Source of the DNA: CAZFHZ01 sp964519015
GTDB lineage: Bacteria; Blakebacterota; Blakebacteria; Blakebacterales; CAYUVJ01
DNA length: 15,757 nt
Direction of reading: 5' to 3'
Assembly: GCA_964519015.1 (NCBI GenBank)
Contig: CAZFHZ010000075.1
Location: 1 to 15,757 of the forward strand
Below, one piece after another: positions 1 through 6,715 of the stretch. The position numbers and the translations under genes are program-made. Within the stretch, counting starts at the first letter, position 1; every line of letters begins with the position of its first letter. The notes beneath the pieces were generated by a model. The model had not been told where the DNA came from and made no database searches. It was given only the letters and a program-made list of their open reading frames with translations.

Positions 1-2293
1 TGGAATCCTCGACCAGAACCCGGTCCCCCCCCTCGTAGCGGAGCGACCAGCCTGGGGCCAGGTCGGCCGGGAGCTGGAGCGGTGCGTCGTCATCGAGGGC
101 CAGCTCCACCTCCGGCACGCCCTCCCCCTCGGCCGTCACGATCCAGGCGAGGGTCTGTTCCGGGCCGGGATGCTGGAAGACGACGGTCGTGTCGGCCGCC
201 TGCCCCGGCTGCCGGTCCCCTCCCCGGTAGCGGAAGATCCCCACCTCGACGGGGACCAGCCGCCAGGTCCCGGGACCGTCCCCTTCGAGGTGGAACTCGG
301 CCCCGACGTCCTCCATCCGCCGCTTCTGCCCGGCGCTGAAGGCATCCGACAGGCGGGCCTGTTCCCACCGCCCGATCGCAGCCAGGATCCGGTCGGTGGA
401 ACCGTTCTCCTCCAGGGCCCGGTAGTCGGTGACGAAGGCGTAGCCGGCGTCGAAGGCGGCCGAACGGGCCAGCATCCACTCCACGTCCTCCAGGGTGGTC
501 CGGGCCGTCATCCGGAACCAGCCCAGCATCCCAGGCATGAGGTTGCGGCGGAAGTAGGGCTGGTTCTTCAGCCGGTACTCGGTCTGGCTCTCGCGGAACC
601 CGGCATACCACGGCTCCCCCCAGTTCATCCGGGTGTAGATGTGCCAGAAGTAGTGGCTGGTGCGGCTGGCGTCGGCGATGTAGCCGTCCCGGATCGGCCC
701 GGCCAGGTGATCGAACCAGGAGGTGGTGAAGAGGATCTCGCCGTAGTTGCCCATGCCCGTGGAGCGGTTCCCTTCGATCCCGTCGAAGGAGATCTGCCGC
801 AATCCCGTCTCGTTGTAGAAGGCGGCCAGGTTGGCCGCCACCTCCCGGCCCAGCCCGGCATCGGTCAGCAGGACCCGGTAGGCGTGGTCGGCCAACAGGG
901 CCACCGGGATCCCCGCCGGGTGGGGAGCGGCTGCCGTCCCGAACGCCCCCCGCCGGCAGTCGAGCAGCCGCCAGGGGGGGGCGGCGGAGACCTCCCGGTA
1001 CTGCACCAGCTCCGACCCGATCACCACGGTGCGCAGGGTGTTGTTGTCGGCCGGGTCGAAGAGGCCGGCCGCGGCGACCATCAGCTCGGTCCCCCCGGCG
1101 TCCACATCGGCGGTGAGGGCTTCGGCCCCCACCCGGGCCAGCCGCGGGTCGGGCACCGGGGTCACATAGGGATCGTTGGTCGTGATGAAGTTGGTGAGGG
1201 TGTGCACCCCGAGATGGATCCCCGCCGCCTCCGCAGCCTCCACACAGCGCCGCAGTCCCGCCCGGCCGTTGGGGAACCCGTCGCCGAGCTCGAAGTGTCC
1301 CCAGGTACGGAAGGGACCGGAATGGTAGAGCCAGCGCAGGCCGGTCTGGCGGGTATAGGCGATGGCCCGGTCGATATCGGCCTCGGAGAAGTCGAGGATC
1401 AGGTAGGCCGCCGCGGCCGAACGGGCCTGTTTCCCCCACTCCCCATCGATCATCGGATGGGGTAGTCCCTCGGCCAGTTCGATCCGCCCGAGGGTCTCCA
1501 GCGCTTCCCCTGCCGGACAGCCGAAGAGGACGATGGCCGAGCCGGCCACCCCGCCATCCTCGAAGGGGGGGACGATGTAGTCCTGGTGCCCCCAGTTCTC
1601 CACCACCCGCTCCCGGGAGCGGTCGCGGCAGTAGGCCTGCAGGGTGCTGCCGAAGGAGTCGGGCTTGGCCGCCTCGACTCGGTAGAGCACATAGCGCTTC
1701 CCAGCCTCACTCAGGTCGGAGTAATCCCCCGACTCGAAGAGGTCGAGCTGAGGCATGCAGTCGTTCTCGTTCCAGGGATAGCCACCCAGGGTCTTCGGGT
1801 TCAGGGCCTGAAGACCGAAGGCGAACACCGAATCGCGCACCACCCCGACCGTCTCACCGATGGTCTCTGAGATCGTCGTGGCGTAGGGACCCCAGACGAC
1901 CAGTTCGACCGGGGCCGCCGGTTCCACCCCGAGCAGTTCGAAGACCAGGTGGGTCGGCTTGGGAGTGACCCGGACCCGGGCGCTGATGCTTCCTGAGAAC
2001 TCGAGCCGGGCGATCCCCGACGCCTTGTCCCAGCGCAGCGCCCGGGGGGGATGCAGCACCCCCTCCACCCGTACCGAGAGCAGATGGGAGGGGACCGCCC
2101 GGGCGAGGTGGTCCCGCCCGGTGACCCGATCCACCAGCCCGACCAGCCGGCCGCCCCCGTCCACGCTCAGGCGCAGCTGGTCGGTGGTCCAGGTGGTACG
2201 ACGGAAGGTGGTGGGACTGCAGGCGCCCACCATCAGCAGGGCGATGACGGCGGCCAGACAGAGGTCGTAACGGGCCGTTGCTCTCTTCTTCAT
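1..2293 (-). CDS. Lipoprotein with glycosidase-like TIM barrel (3' end outside window)
   Basis: The frame is open from ATG 2293 to the left edge (764 codons, no stop), so the C-terminus is missing. GGGAGA at 2305-2310 lies 11 nt before the ATG. The N-terminus is a lipoprotein signal: KKR, a hydrophobic stretch, then VGAC with Cys25, so an envelope-anchored protein is expected. Residues about 30-290 look like a beta-sandwich. Residues about 295-560 alternate strands and helices like a TIM barrel: a strand ending in D301-F, a GVHT strand near 363, and FDGIEG with D504 and E507 at a strand end, the place where glycosidases carry catalytic acids. Residues from about 640 look like another sandwich. 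It resembles large uncharacterised glycoside-hydrolase-like proteins; I cannot assign a CAZy family or substrate. The strongest alternative is a non-catalytic carbohydrate-binding protein. It is transcribed divergently from the PAP2 gene. Confidence 0.75.
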   Translation of the reverse strand, partial: MKKRATARYDLCLAAVIALLMVGACSPTTFRRTTWTTDQLRLSVDGGGRLVGLVDRVTGRDHLARAVPSHLLSVRVEGVLHPPRALRWDKASGIARLEFSGSISARVRVTPKPTHLVFELLGVEPAAPVELVVWGPYATTISETIGETVGVVRDSVFAFGLQALNPKTLGGYPWNENDCMPQLDLFESGDYSDLSEAGKRYVLYRVEAAKPDSFGSTLQAYCRDRSRERVVENWGHQDYIVPPFEDGGVAGSAIVLFGCPAGEALETLGRIELAEGLPHPMIDGEWGKQARSAAAAYLILDFSEADIDRAIAYTRQTGLRWLYHSGPFRTWGHFELGDGFPNGRAGLRRCVEAAEAAGIHLGVHTLTNFITTNDPYVTPVPDPRLARVGAEALTADVDAGGTELMVAAAGLFDPADNNTLRTVVIGSELVQYREVSAAPPWRLLDCRRGAFGTAAAPHPAGIPVALLADHAYRVLLTDAGLGREVAANLAAFYNETGLRQISFDGIEGNRSTGMGNYGEILFTTSWFDHLAGPIRDGYIADASRTSHYFWHIYTRMNWGEPWYAGFRESQTEYRLKNQPYFRRNLMPGMLGWFRMTARTTLEDVEWMLARSAAFDAGYAFVTDYRALEENGSTDRILAAIGRWEQARLSDAFSAGQKRRMEDVGAEFHLEGDGPGTWRLVPVEVGIFRYRGGDRQPGQAADTTVVFQHPGPEQTLAWIVTAEGEGVPEVELALDDDAPLQLPADLAPGWSLRYEGGDRVLVEDS

Positions 2294-2393
2294 GATACGG
2301 GCGATCTCCCGGCGGATCGGACGGGACCGGTCTTCCCGATCGGTCTCCGATCAGTCTAGTGTCCCGAGTCAGGAATTGGCACCGTTTCGCAGA

Positions 2394-2421
2394 TTGACCT
2401 TTCGGTTCGCCAGCGCATACT
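2394..2421 (+). promoter_or_regulatory. Candidate sigma70 promoter of the PAP2 gene with overlapping dyad
   Basis: TTGACC (2394-2399), a 16-nt spacer and CATACT (2416-2421) precede the PAP2 gene on its strand, with a predicted start near 2428. Two overlapping inverted repeats cover the -10 region: CGCCAG/CTGGCG (2408-2413 and 2420-2425) and CCAGCG/CGCTGG (2410-2415 and 2424-2429). This is an operator-like arrangement. It is a prediction from consensus match only. Confidence 0.4.
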
Positions 2422-2446
2422 GGCGCTGGTGTCGGAATCCGCAGAC

Positions 2447-2453
2447 GGAGGGG
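2447..2453 (+). promoter_or_regulatory. Ribosome binding site that fixes the PAP2 start
   Basis: GGAGGGG lies 11 nt before ATG 2465. An in-frame GTG at 2429 lies upstream of this site, so it cannot use it, and it would put charged residues ahead of the signal peptide. ATG 2471 would leave 17 nt. ATG 2465 is therefore chosen. Confidence 0.7.
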
Positions 2454-2464
2454 TTCGAATTCCC

Positions 2465-3307
2465 ATGAGCATGAGACGGAATCTCATCCTCTCAACGATG
2501 ATCCTGCTCTCTTTGGCGGGACCTGCCCGGGCCCAGGACCGACCCTTCCCCTATACGGTGACGAAGCGTGACCTGATGATCCTGCCGGTGAGTCTCGGGC
2601 TATCCTCCTGGGGCGATTCCGAGGCGGCCACGAAGCGCACCCCCCTCACCCGGGAGGAGATCGCGCTCTTAACACCGGGCGATGTGAACCGGTTCGACCG
2701 GTCCGCGACCCGGAACTGGTCGCTGGACTGGGATGAACGGAGTGATGAGTTACGGGATTCCCTGATCCTGACGACGATCGGGATCGGGATCTATGAGATC
2801 CTGCGCAACGAGGAATTCGAGGACACCATCACCCTGGGCGTCATGTTCCTGGAGACGGCCCTGCTCGTGAAGGGGACCACCTACCTGACGAAAGCGCTGG
2901 TCGGCCGCAAACGACCCTTCGTCTACAACCCTGCGTTGAGCGTCGAAGAGCGGTACGGGCTGGCCGCTAACGGGGACAATGACGTCTTCTTCTCGTTCTT
3001 CTCCGGCCACAGCTCGGCCGCCTTCGCCCTGGCCACCTTCACCTCGACCGTGTTCTCCGACATCCACGGGCCCTCGACCTGGTCGAGACTGCTCTGGGGA
3101 TCGACCCTCACCCTGGCGACCATGACCGCCTATGCCCGGGTGAAGGCCGGGGTCCATTTCCCCTCCGATGTCATCGCGGGCGCCATCGTGGGAGGCGCCA
3201 TCGGCCGCCTGGTACCAGTCCTGCATCGGAAGGACGCTTCACCTCGCCTGACCCTCGGTGTGCTGCCCGACCGGATCTGTCTCAGGCTCGGTCTCGGACC
3301 GGGCTGA
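2465..3307 (+). CDS. Exported PAP2-family phosphatase (type 2 phosphatidic acid phosphatase)
   Basis: A 280-aa protein with all three PAP2 active-site motifs: K143-x6-R150-P151, S180-G181-H182, and R225-x5-H231-x3-D235. H182 is the expected general acid/base pair partner and H231 the nucleophile of the phosphohistidine mechanism known for the family. The usual PSGH reads FSGH. The N-terminus is a Sec signal peptide with likely cleavage after ARA (residue 23), followed by a polar region of about 75 residues. Hydrophobic segments then fall near 98-112, 121-136, 183-197, 207-222 and 236-252. The substrate is probably a lipid phosphate or undecaprenyl pyrophosphate on the outer face of the inner membrane, but this cannot be read from sequence. 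A cleavable signal ahead of a membrane PAP2 domain is less usual than the plain six-helix form. Confidence 0.88.
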   Translation: MSMRRNLILSTMILLSLAGPARAQDRPFPYTVTKRDLMILPVSLGLSSWGDSEAATKRTPLTREEIALLTPGDVNRFDRSATRNWSLDWDERSDELRDSLILTTIGIGIYEILRNEEFEDTITLGVMFLETALLVKGTTYLTKALVGRKRPFVYNPALSVEERYGLAANGDNDVFFSFFSGHSSAAFALATFTSTVFSDIHGPSTWSRLLWGSTLTLATMTAYARVKAGVHFPSDVIAGAIVGGAIGRLVPVLHRKDASPRLTLGVLPDRICLRLGLGPG

Positions 3308-3384
3308 CCGATGCAATAAGCCGTTCTCTCTCCTGAACACGCGGCTTCACGGATCGATCCTTCAGGGAGTCGCGGCCGGGGCCG

Positions 3385-6096
3385 CTACTCCGCCCGCAGC
3401 GCCTCGACCGGGTCGACCCGGGTGGCCCGCCAGGCCGGGATGACCATGGCGGCCAGCACCACCACCCCCAGGAAGGCGATCCCCACCAGCAGGGTCACCA
3501 GCTGCAGCGGCGAGATGCCGTAGATCATGCTGGAGACGATGGAGACCCCGCCGAGGAGCAGGAGGAACCCCACGATCCCTCCGCTGGCCGTGAGCTGGAT
3601 CCCCTGCCGGATGAAGTGCCGCATCACCTGGCCGCGGGCGGCCCCCAGGGCCATCCGCACCCCGATCTCCCGGGTGCGCTGGTTGACGCGGAACGACATC
3701 ACGCCGTAGGTGCCGGCCGCCGCCAGGACCACCGCGATCAGGGTGAAAAGCCCGATCAGCAGCGTGTAGAGCCGCCGGCCCTGCATGCTCTCGCGGATGA
3801 TGTCGGCCATGGTGCGCATGTCCCCCAGCGGCAGCAGCGGGTCGAGTTCGGCGACCGCCGAGCGCACCAGCGGGACCAGGGCGGTCGGGTCCCCCTCGGC
3901 ACGCAGGACCAGGGCGTTGTTCGTGCGGGCCACCGCCGTGACCGGATGGTAGCGCTCGGGGAGGGTGGGATAGAGGATCCCCCACTGGCGGCAGTCCTCG
4001 GCCACCCCCACCACGGTCGCGTACCAGTCGGGTTCCTCGTTGTTGGCGTGGATCCGCTGCCCGATCGGATCCTCATCGGGCCAGTACTGCCGGACGAAGG
4101 CCTCGTTGACGATGACCGGCAAGTCGAGCACGTCGGTGTCCGGGACGGTCATCTCACCGGCCGTGAAGGTCCGTCCGCGTACGATCTCGATGCCCATGGC
4201 CTCGAAGTAGCCGGGGCTGGCGAAGGAGAGTTCCACCAACGGTCGCCGTTCCTCGGGATCGTAGACCTCCCCTTCCGCCAGGATGCTCCCGTTGGTCCCG
4301 CCCATGGTGGGCAGCTTGGTGGTCACCCCGACCGCAGCCACCCCGGGGGAACCCTCCAGCCGCTCCAGGAGCCGGTCCCAGAAGGTCTTCCTCTGCTCCA
4401 GGGTCTCGTAGCCGGGTCCGCTGATCTGGAAGGCGACCACCAGTACCTCGTCGGTGTCGAACCCCTGCGGTTCGCGGGCGACGTTCCGGAAGCTGAGAAA
4501 GAGCAGGAGCGCGGCGTTGACCAGCATCAGGGCCAGGGCGATCTGGGTCACGACCAGGGCGTTGAGGGCCCGGTTCCGCCGGCGCCCCCCGGTCCGGCTG
4601 CCGCCACCTCCGGTCAGGGTGGCCACCAGGTCGGTCCGGGCGGCGAAGAGGGCCGGCGCCACGCCGAAGACCAGACCGGTGACCAGCATGGCCAGGAAGG
4701 CGAAGAGCAGGACCCAGCCGTCGATCCCGATCCCCTCGACCCGGGGGACGGTGGGGGGGAAGAGCCCCTTCAGTACGCCGAGACTGGCATAGGCCAGGGC
4801 CACCCCGGCGATCCCTCCGAGGACGGACAGGAGCGTGCTCTCGGTGAGCAGCTGGCGGACGATCCGGCGCCCGCCGGCGCCCATGGAGGAGCGGATGGCG
4901 ATCTCGGTCTGCCGCCCCGCCCCCCGGGCCAGCATCATGCTGGCGATGTTGGCGCAGCCGGCGAAGAGGACCAATCCCACGATGATGAGCAGGATGACCA
5001 GGATGATGTTCACACCCCCCAGGGCCCGCTCCATCAGCGGGTCGATCCAGACGTCGACCAGGGCGTTGGTGTTAGGGTAGAACTCGCGCAGGCGGGTGGA
5101 GATGGCCTTCAGGTCGGTCTGGGCCTGGGCGACACTCACCCCCTCCTCGAGGCGGCCCACGGCGGCCAGCCAGTGGGACCCCCGGCCCTCGGTGCGGGAG
5201 AGCTCAACCGGGGTGATGAGCCGGACCGGCTCGGCCCTCCCCCAGGGGCTGGGGAACTCGAACTCGGGGGGGAGGATCCCGATCACCTGCCAGCTCTCCC
5301 GGTCGAGGGTGATCGTGCGGCCGACCACGGCCGGGTCCGCCTGGAACTGGTCCTGCCAGTACTGGTGCCCGAGTACCACCACATGGTCGCTGCCGGCCGC
5401 TTCCTCTTCCTCGGTGAAGTAGCGGCCGTGGATGGGCGGCAGGCCCAGGATGTCCAGCACCCCGGCCGTGGCCTCGACCCCCCGGACGCGCTCGGGCTCA
5501 TCGCCGACAGCGGTGTTGAACCAGCGGAAGGTGTAGACCCCCAGTTCCTGGAAGGAACGGTTCTGTTCCCGGAAGTCGAAGTAGTCGGGACCGGTCAGGG
5601 GCTGGTAGTTGCCGCTCCCCCGGTCGGATCCCAGACCCCCCTCCCAGACGGCCACGATGCGGTCGGGCTCGGGAAAGGGCATCGGCCGCAGGATCAGCCC
5701 CTTGAGCATGCTGAAGACGGCCACGCTGGCCCCGATCCCGACCGCCAGGATCAAGACGGCGACCAAGGTGAAGCCGGGGGCCTTCAGCAGGGTGCGCCGG
5801 GCGAAACGCACGTCCTGCCGCAACTGGTCCAGGAACATCGCCCAGCCCCGCCGGCGGTCTCCCCGGCGCAGGATGCGCTGCGACCGACGGCCGACCCGCG
5901 CGGGGTCGCCGAAACGCCGCTCCGCTTCCCGCCGGGCCTCATCCGGCACCCACCCTTCCCGGACCAGGTCTTCAGCCAGCAGTTCGATACCGTTGCGCAG
6001 TTCGTCCTCGACGGTCTCCTCGATGGGGCGGCTGCGCACGTCGGGTCGGTGCCCGTCGATGTGCGCCTTCTTCTTCCAGGTTCGGCCGTCGGCCAT
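3385..6096 (-). CDS. ADOP-type ABC transporter permease (MacB/FtsX family, orphan)
   Basis: A 903-aa permease. Residues 25-75 form the cytoplasmic helical prefix typical of ADOP proteins (EDEL, then EARREAERRFGD). The first transmembrane helix is 108-130, followed by a MacB-type periplasmic domain (about 140-355). The first FtsX core has helices near 363-390, 420-445 and 462-486, with a coupling region EIAIRSSMGAG at 398-408. A further helix (510-536), a second periplasmic domain (540-770) and a second FtsX core (776-893) with EIGVRMALGA at 810-819 complete the duplicated layout; it ends in DPVEALRAE. No ATPase gene is adjacent, which is usual for these orphan permeases. Known relatives act in export or envelope mechanotransmission, and the substrate here is unknown. 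The start at 6096 is set by GGAGG 7 nt upstream; ATG 6102 would leave only 1 nt. It is translationally coupled to padR, whose stop is 2 nt before this ATG. Confidence 0.9.
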   Translation of the reverse strand: MADGRTWKKKAHIDGHRPDVRSRPIEETVEDELRNGIELLAEDLVREGWVPDEARREAERRFGDPARVGRRSQRILRRGDRRRGWAMFLDQLRQDVRFARRTLLKAPGFTLVAVLILAVGIGASVAVFSMLKGLILRPMPFPEPDRIVAVWEGGLGSDRGSGNYQPLTGPDYFDFREQNRSFQELGVYTFRWFNTAVGDEPERVRGVEATAGVLDILGLPPIHGRYFTEEEEAAGSDHVVVLGHQYWQDQFQADPAVVGRTITLDRESWQVIGILPPEFEFPSPWGRAEPVRLITPVELSRTEGRGSHWLAAVGRLEEGVSVAQAQTDLKAISTRLREFYPNTNALVDVWIDPLMERALGGVNIILVILLIIVGLVLFAGCANIASMMLARGAGRQTEIAIRSSMGAGGRRIVRQLLTESTLLSVLGGIAGVALAYASLGVLKGLFPPTVPRVEGIGIDGWVLLFAFLAMLVTGLVFGVAPALFAARTDLVATLTGGGGSRTGGRRRNRALNALVVTQIALALMLVNAALLLFLSFRNVAREPQGFDTDEVLVVAFQISGPGYETLEQRKTFWDRLLERLEGSPGVAAVGVTTKLPTMGGTNGSILAEGEVYDPEERRPLVELSFASPGYFEAMGIEIVRGRTFTAGEMTVPDTDVLDLPVIVNEAFVRQYWPDEDPIGQRIHANNEEPDWYATVVGVAEDCRQWGILYPTLPERYHPVTAVARTNNALVLRAEGDPTALVPLVRSAVAELDPLLPLGDMRTMADIIRESMQGRRLYTLLIGLFTLIAVVLAAAGTYGVMSFRVNQRTREIGVRMALGAARGQVMRHFIRQGIQLTASGGIVGFLLLLGGVSIVSSMIYGISPLQLVTLLVGIAFLGVVVLAAMVIPAWRATRVDPVEALRAE

Positions 6097-6098
6097 GG

Positions 6099-6437
6099 TC
6101 ATGCCTCCATGGTTCGCAGGACGCGGTCCATCGCCCCGACGTAACGGTCCCATTCCTGGGTCTGCCGGGCCAGTTGCCGCCGCCCCTCCGCGGTCGGCCG
6201 GTAGAAGCGGACCTCCCGGCCGGTGGGGGACTGGCGCCACTCGGTGGTCAGCCAGCCGCGGGCCTCAAGCCGCAGCAGGGCCTGGTAGAGCGCGCCGTAC
6301 TCGATGTCGAAGGCGTCACCCGAGGCGCGTTTCACCCACTTGGCAATCTCGTAACCGTGGAGGGGTTCCACGCTCACGGTCTTGAGGATCATCAAGTCGA
6401 GGGTGCCCTTGAGCAGGGCGAGAGAAGCGTTGGCCAT
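6099..6437 (-). CDS. PadR-family transcriptional repressor
   Basis: A 112-aa protein that matches the short PadR family along its full length. A leading helix (GTLDLMILKT, 11-20) and PLHGYEIAKW (25-34) start the winged helix. The recognition-helix region YGALYQALLRLEARGWL (47-63) and the wing with GREVRFYR (73-80) follow, then a C-terminal dimerisation helix to the end. PadR proteins of this size repress by binding a dyad in their own promoter and release it on ligand binding. Together with the downstream ADOP permease this is the standard PadR-permease pair, suggesting a response to a toxic compound or envelope stress. GGGAG at 6445-6449 lies 7 nt before ATG 6437. A 14-bp perfect palindrome sits at its predicted transcription start and is the best candidate operator. 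Confidence 0.92.
   Translation of the reverse strand: MANASLALLKGTLDLMILKTVSVEPLHGYEIAKWVKRASGDAFDIEYGALYQALLRLEARGWLTTEWRQSPTGREVRFYRPTAEGRRQLARQTQEWDRYVGAMDRVLRTMEA
6104..6108 (-). promoter_or_regulatory. Ribosome binding site for the ADOP permease inside padR
   Basis: CCTCC on the plus strand reads GGAGG on the coding strand, inside the last codons of padR. It is 7 nt from ATG 6096 but only 1 nt from ATG 6102, so 6096 is the likely start. The longer frame reaching 6240 would overlap 140 bp of padR and has no such site. Confidence 0.7.
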
Positions 6438-6475
6438 GGGCCGGCTCCCGTCGTCTCGGGTGTCAGGCTTCAGGG

Positions 6476-6489
6476 TCTCATATATGAGA
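6476..6489. promoter_or_regulatory. 14-bp perfect palindrome, probable PadR operator
   Basis: TCTCATATATGAGA is a perfect dyad with an AT-rich centre, 39 bp upstream of padR. It begins just downstream of the predicted -10 box of the padR promoter (6494-6499), so it covers the expected transcription start, where a bound repressor would block initiation. PadR family members commonly bind AT-rich dyads of this kind. Assignment to PadR is inferred from position. Confidence 0.5.
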
Positions 6490-6493
6490 GTCT

Positions 6494-6521
6494 AAGATAT
6501 CTACGGAGATCCCGTCACCAA
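6494..6521 (-). promoter_or_regulatory. Candidate padR-permease promoter
   Basis: On the minus strand TTGGTG (6521-6516) and TATCTT (6499-6494) are separated by 16 nt, giving a start near 6487 inside the palindrome at 6476-6489. The -35 box is a moderate match and the -10 matches four of six positions. No better pair is visible near padR. Confidence 0.4.
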
Positions 6522-6524
6522 GTT

Positions 6525-6549
6525 TCCTGGTAATTTGGCGGGACCAGGA
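6525..6549. repeat. 7-bp inverted repeat upstream of the padR promoter
   Basis: TCCTGGT (6525-6531) and ACCAGGA (6543-6549) are exact reverse complements 11 nt apart, immediately upstream of the padR -35 box. The half-site centres are 18 bp apart. No T-run follows on either strand, so a protein-binding site is more likely than a terminator. The binding protein is unknown. Confidence 0.35.
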
Positions 6550-6575
6550 CAACCCGACCCTTCTCCGGGCGACCA

Positions 6576-6589
6576 TGAACATCTGTTCA
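6576..6589. repeat. Dyad TGAACA-TC-TGTTCA
   Basis: A perfect 6+6 inverted repeat with a 2-bp centre. It ends inside the -35 box of the upstream carH-like promoter (6586-6591), a position suited to an operator. The regulator is not identifiable from sequence. Confidence 0.35.
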
Positions 6590-6614
6590 CATATCTTGAC
6601 TTGATATGTACAAT
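6586..6614 (+). promoter_or_regulatory. Upstream promoter P1 of the carH-like gene
   Basis: TTCACA (6586-6591), a 17-nt spacer and TACAAT (6609-6614) each match the sigma70 consensus at five of six positions; predicted start near 6621. The spacer and -10 contain the first two units of the 11-bp direct-repeat array and most of a 7+7 dyad. Confidence 0.5.
6589..6609. repeat. 7+7 inverted repeat ACATATC-N7-GATATGT
   Basis: ACATATC (6589-6595) and GATATGT (6603-6609) are exact reverse complements around a 7-nt centre. The dyad fills most of the spacer of promoter P1 and shares sequence with the direct repeats, so a dimeric regulator or the CarH-like protein could use it. Confidence 0.35.
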
Positions 6615-6626
6615 AATTTGACAGGG
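6594..6626. promoter_or_regulatory. Three 11-bp direct repeats, candidate CarH-type operator
   Basis: Three successive 11-bp units are in register: 6594-6604 (TCTTGACTTGA), 6605-6615 (TATGTACAATA) and 6616-6626 (ATTTGACAGGG). The middle unit fits the nnTnTACAnnn form I recall for the Thermus CarH operator; the outer ones have TnGAC at the same place. The array covers the -10 box of P1 and the -35 box of P2, 90 bp upstream of the carH-like start. An 11-bp direct-repeat register is a hallmark of CarH tetramer binding. Confidence 0.45.
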
Positions 6627-6646
6627 CATACGGAGCGCCCGATATT
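6618..6646 (+). promoter_or_regulatory. Downstream promoter P2 of the carH-like gene
   Basis: A perfect TTGACA (6618-6623), 17-nt spacer and GATATT (6641-6646, four of six) give a predicted start near 6653 and a leader of about 60 nt. The -35 box is itself part of the third 11-bp repeat, so repressor and RNA polymerase would compete. GCATACG occurs twice nearby (6626-6632 and 6655-6661). Confidence 0.5.
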
Positions 6647-6715
6647 GTCCCGGAGCATACGCCCTGATCCGGGCGCGATCATGGACGGCACTCCTCGGGA
6701 ATTGGAGCCCAGCCG

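Noticed and set aside
974..981. Runs of seven or eight G (also at 1565-1571, 2044-2050 and 9578-9585) as phase-variation tracts
   Set aside because: They encode Pro-Pro in GC-rich frames and are at the length expected from composition; all reading frames are intact. Read-level data showing length variation would reopen the question.
90..1465. Long open frames on both strands inside the left-edge gene
   Set aside because: The true frame (minus, ATG 2293 to the edge) encodes a lipoprotein signal and barrel motifs. The others have Arg/Gly/Pro-rich shadow composition.
3318..3347. Possible bidirectional terminator AAGCCG-N18-CGGCTT between the PAP2 and permease genes
   Set aside because: Six-bp stem, long loop and no T-run on either strand, so an intrinsic terminator is not supported. 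The nearby 10-bp palindrome GGATCGATCC (3351-3360) is likewise left unassigned.
3616..6144. 842-codon open frame on the plus strand opposite the ADOP permease
   Set aside because: Antisense shadow of GC-rich coding. Its composition is dominated by Gly, Pro, Asp, His and Gln with no domain, while the minus-strand frame is a complete ADOP permease.
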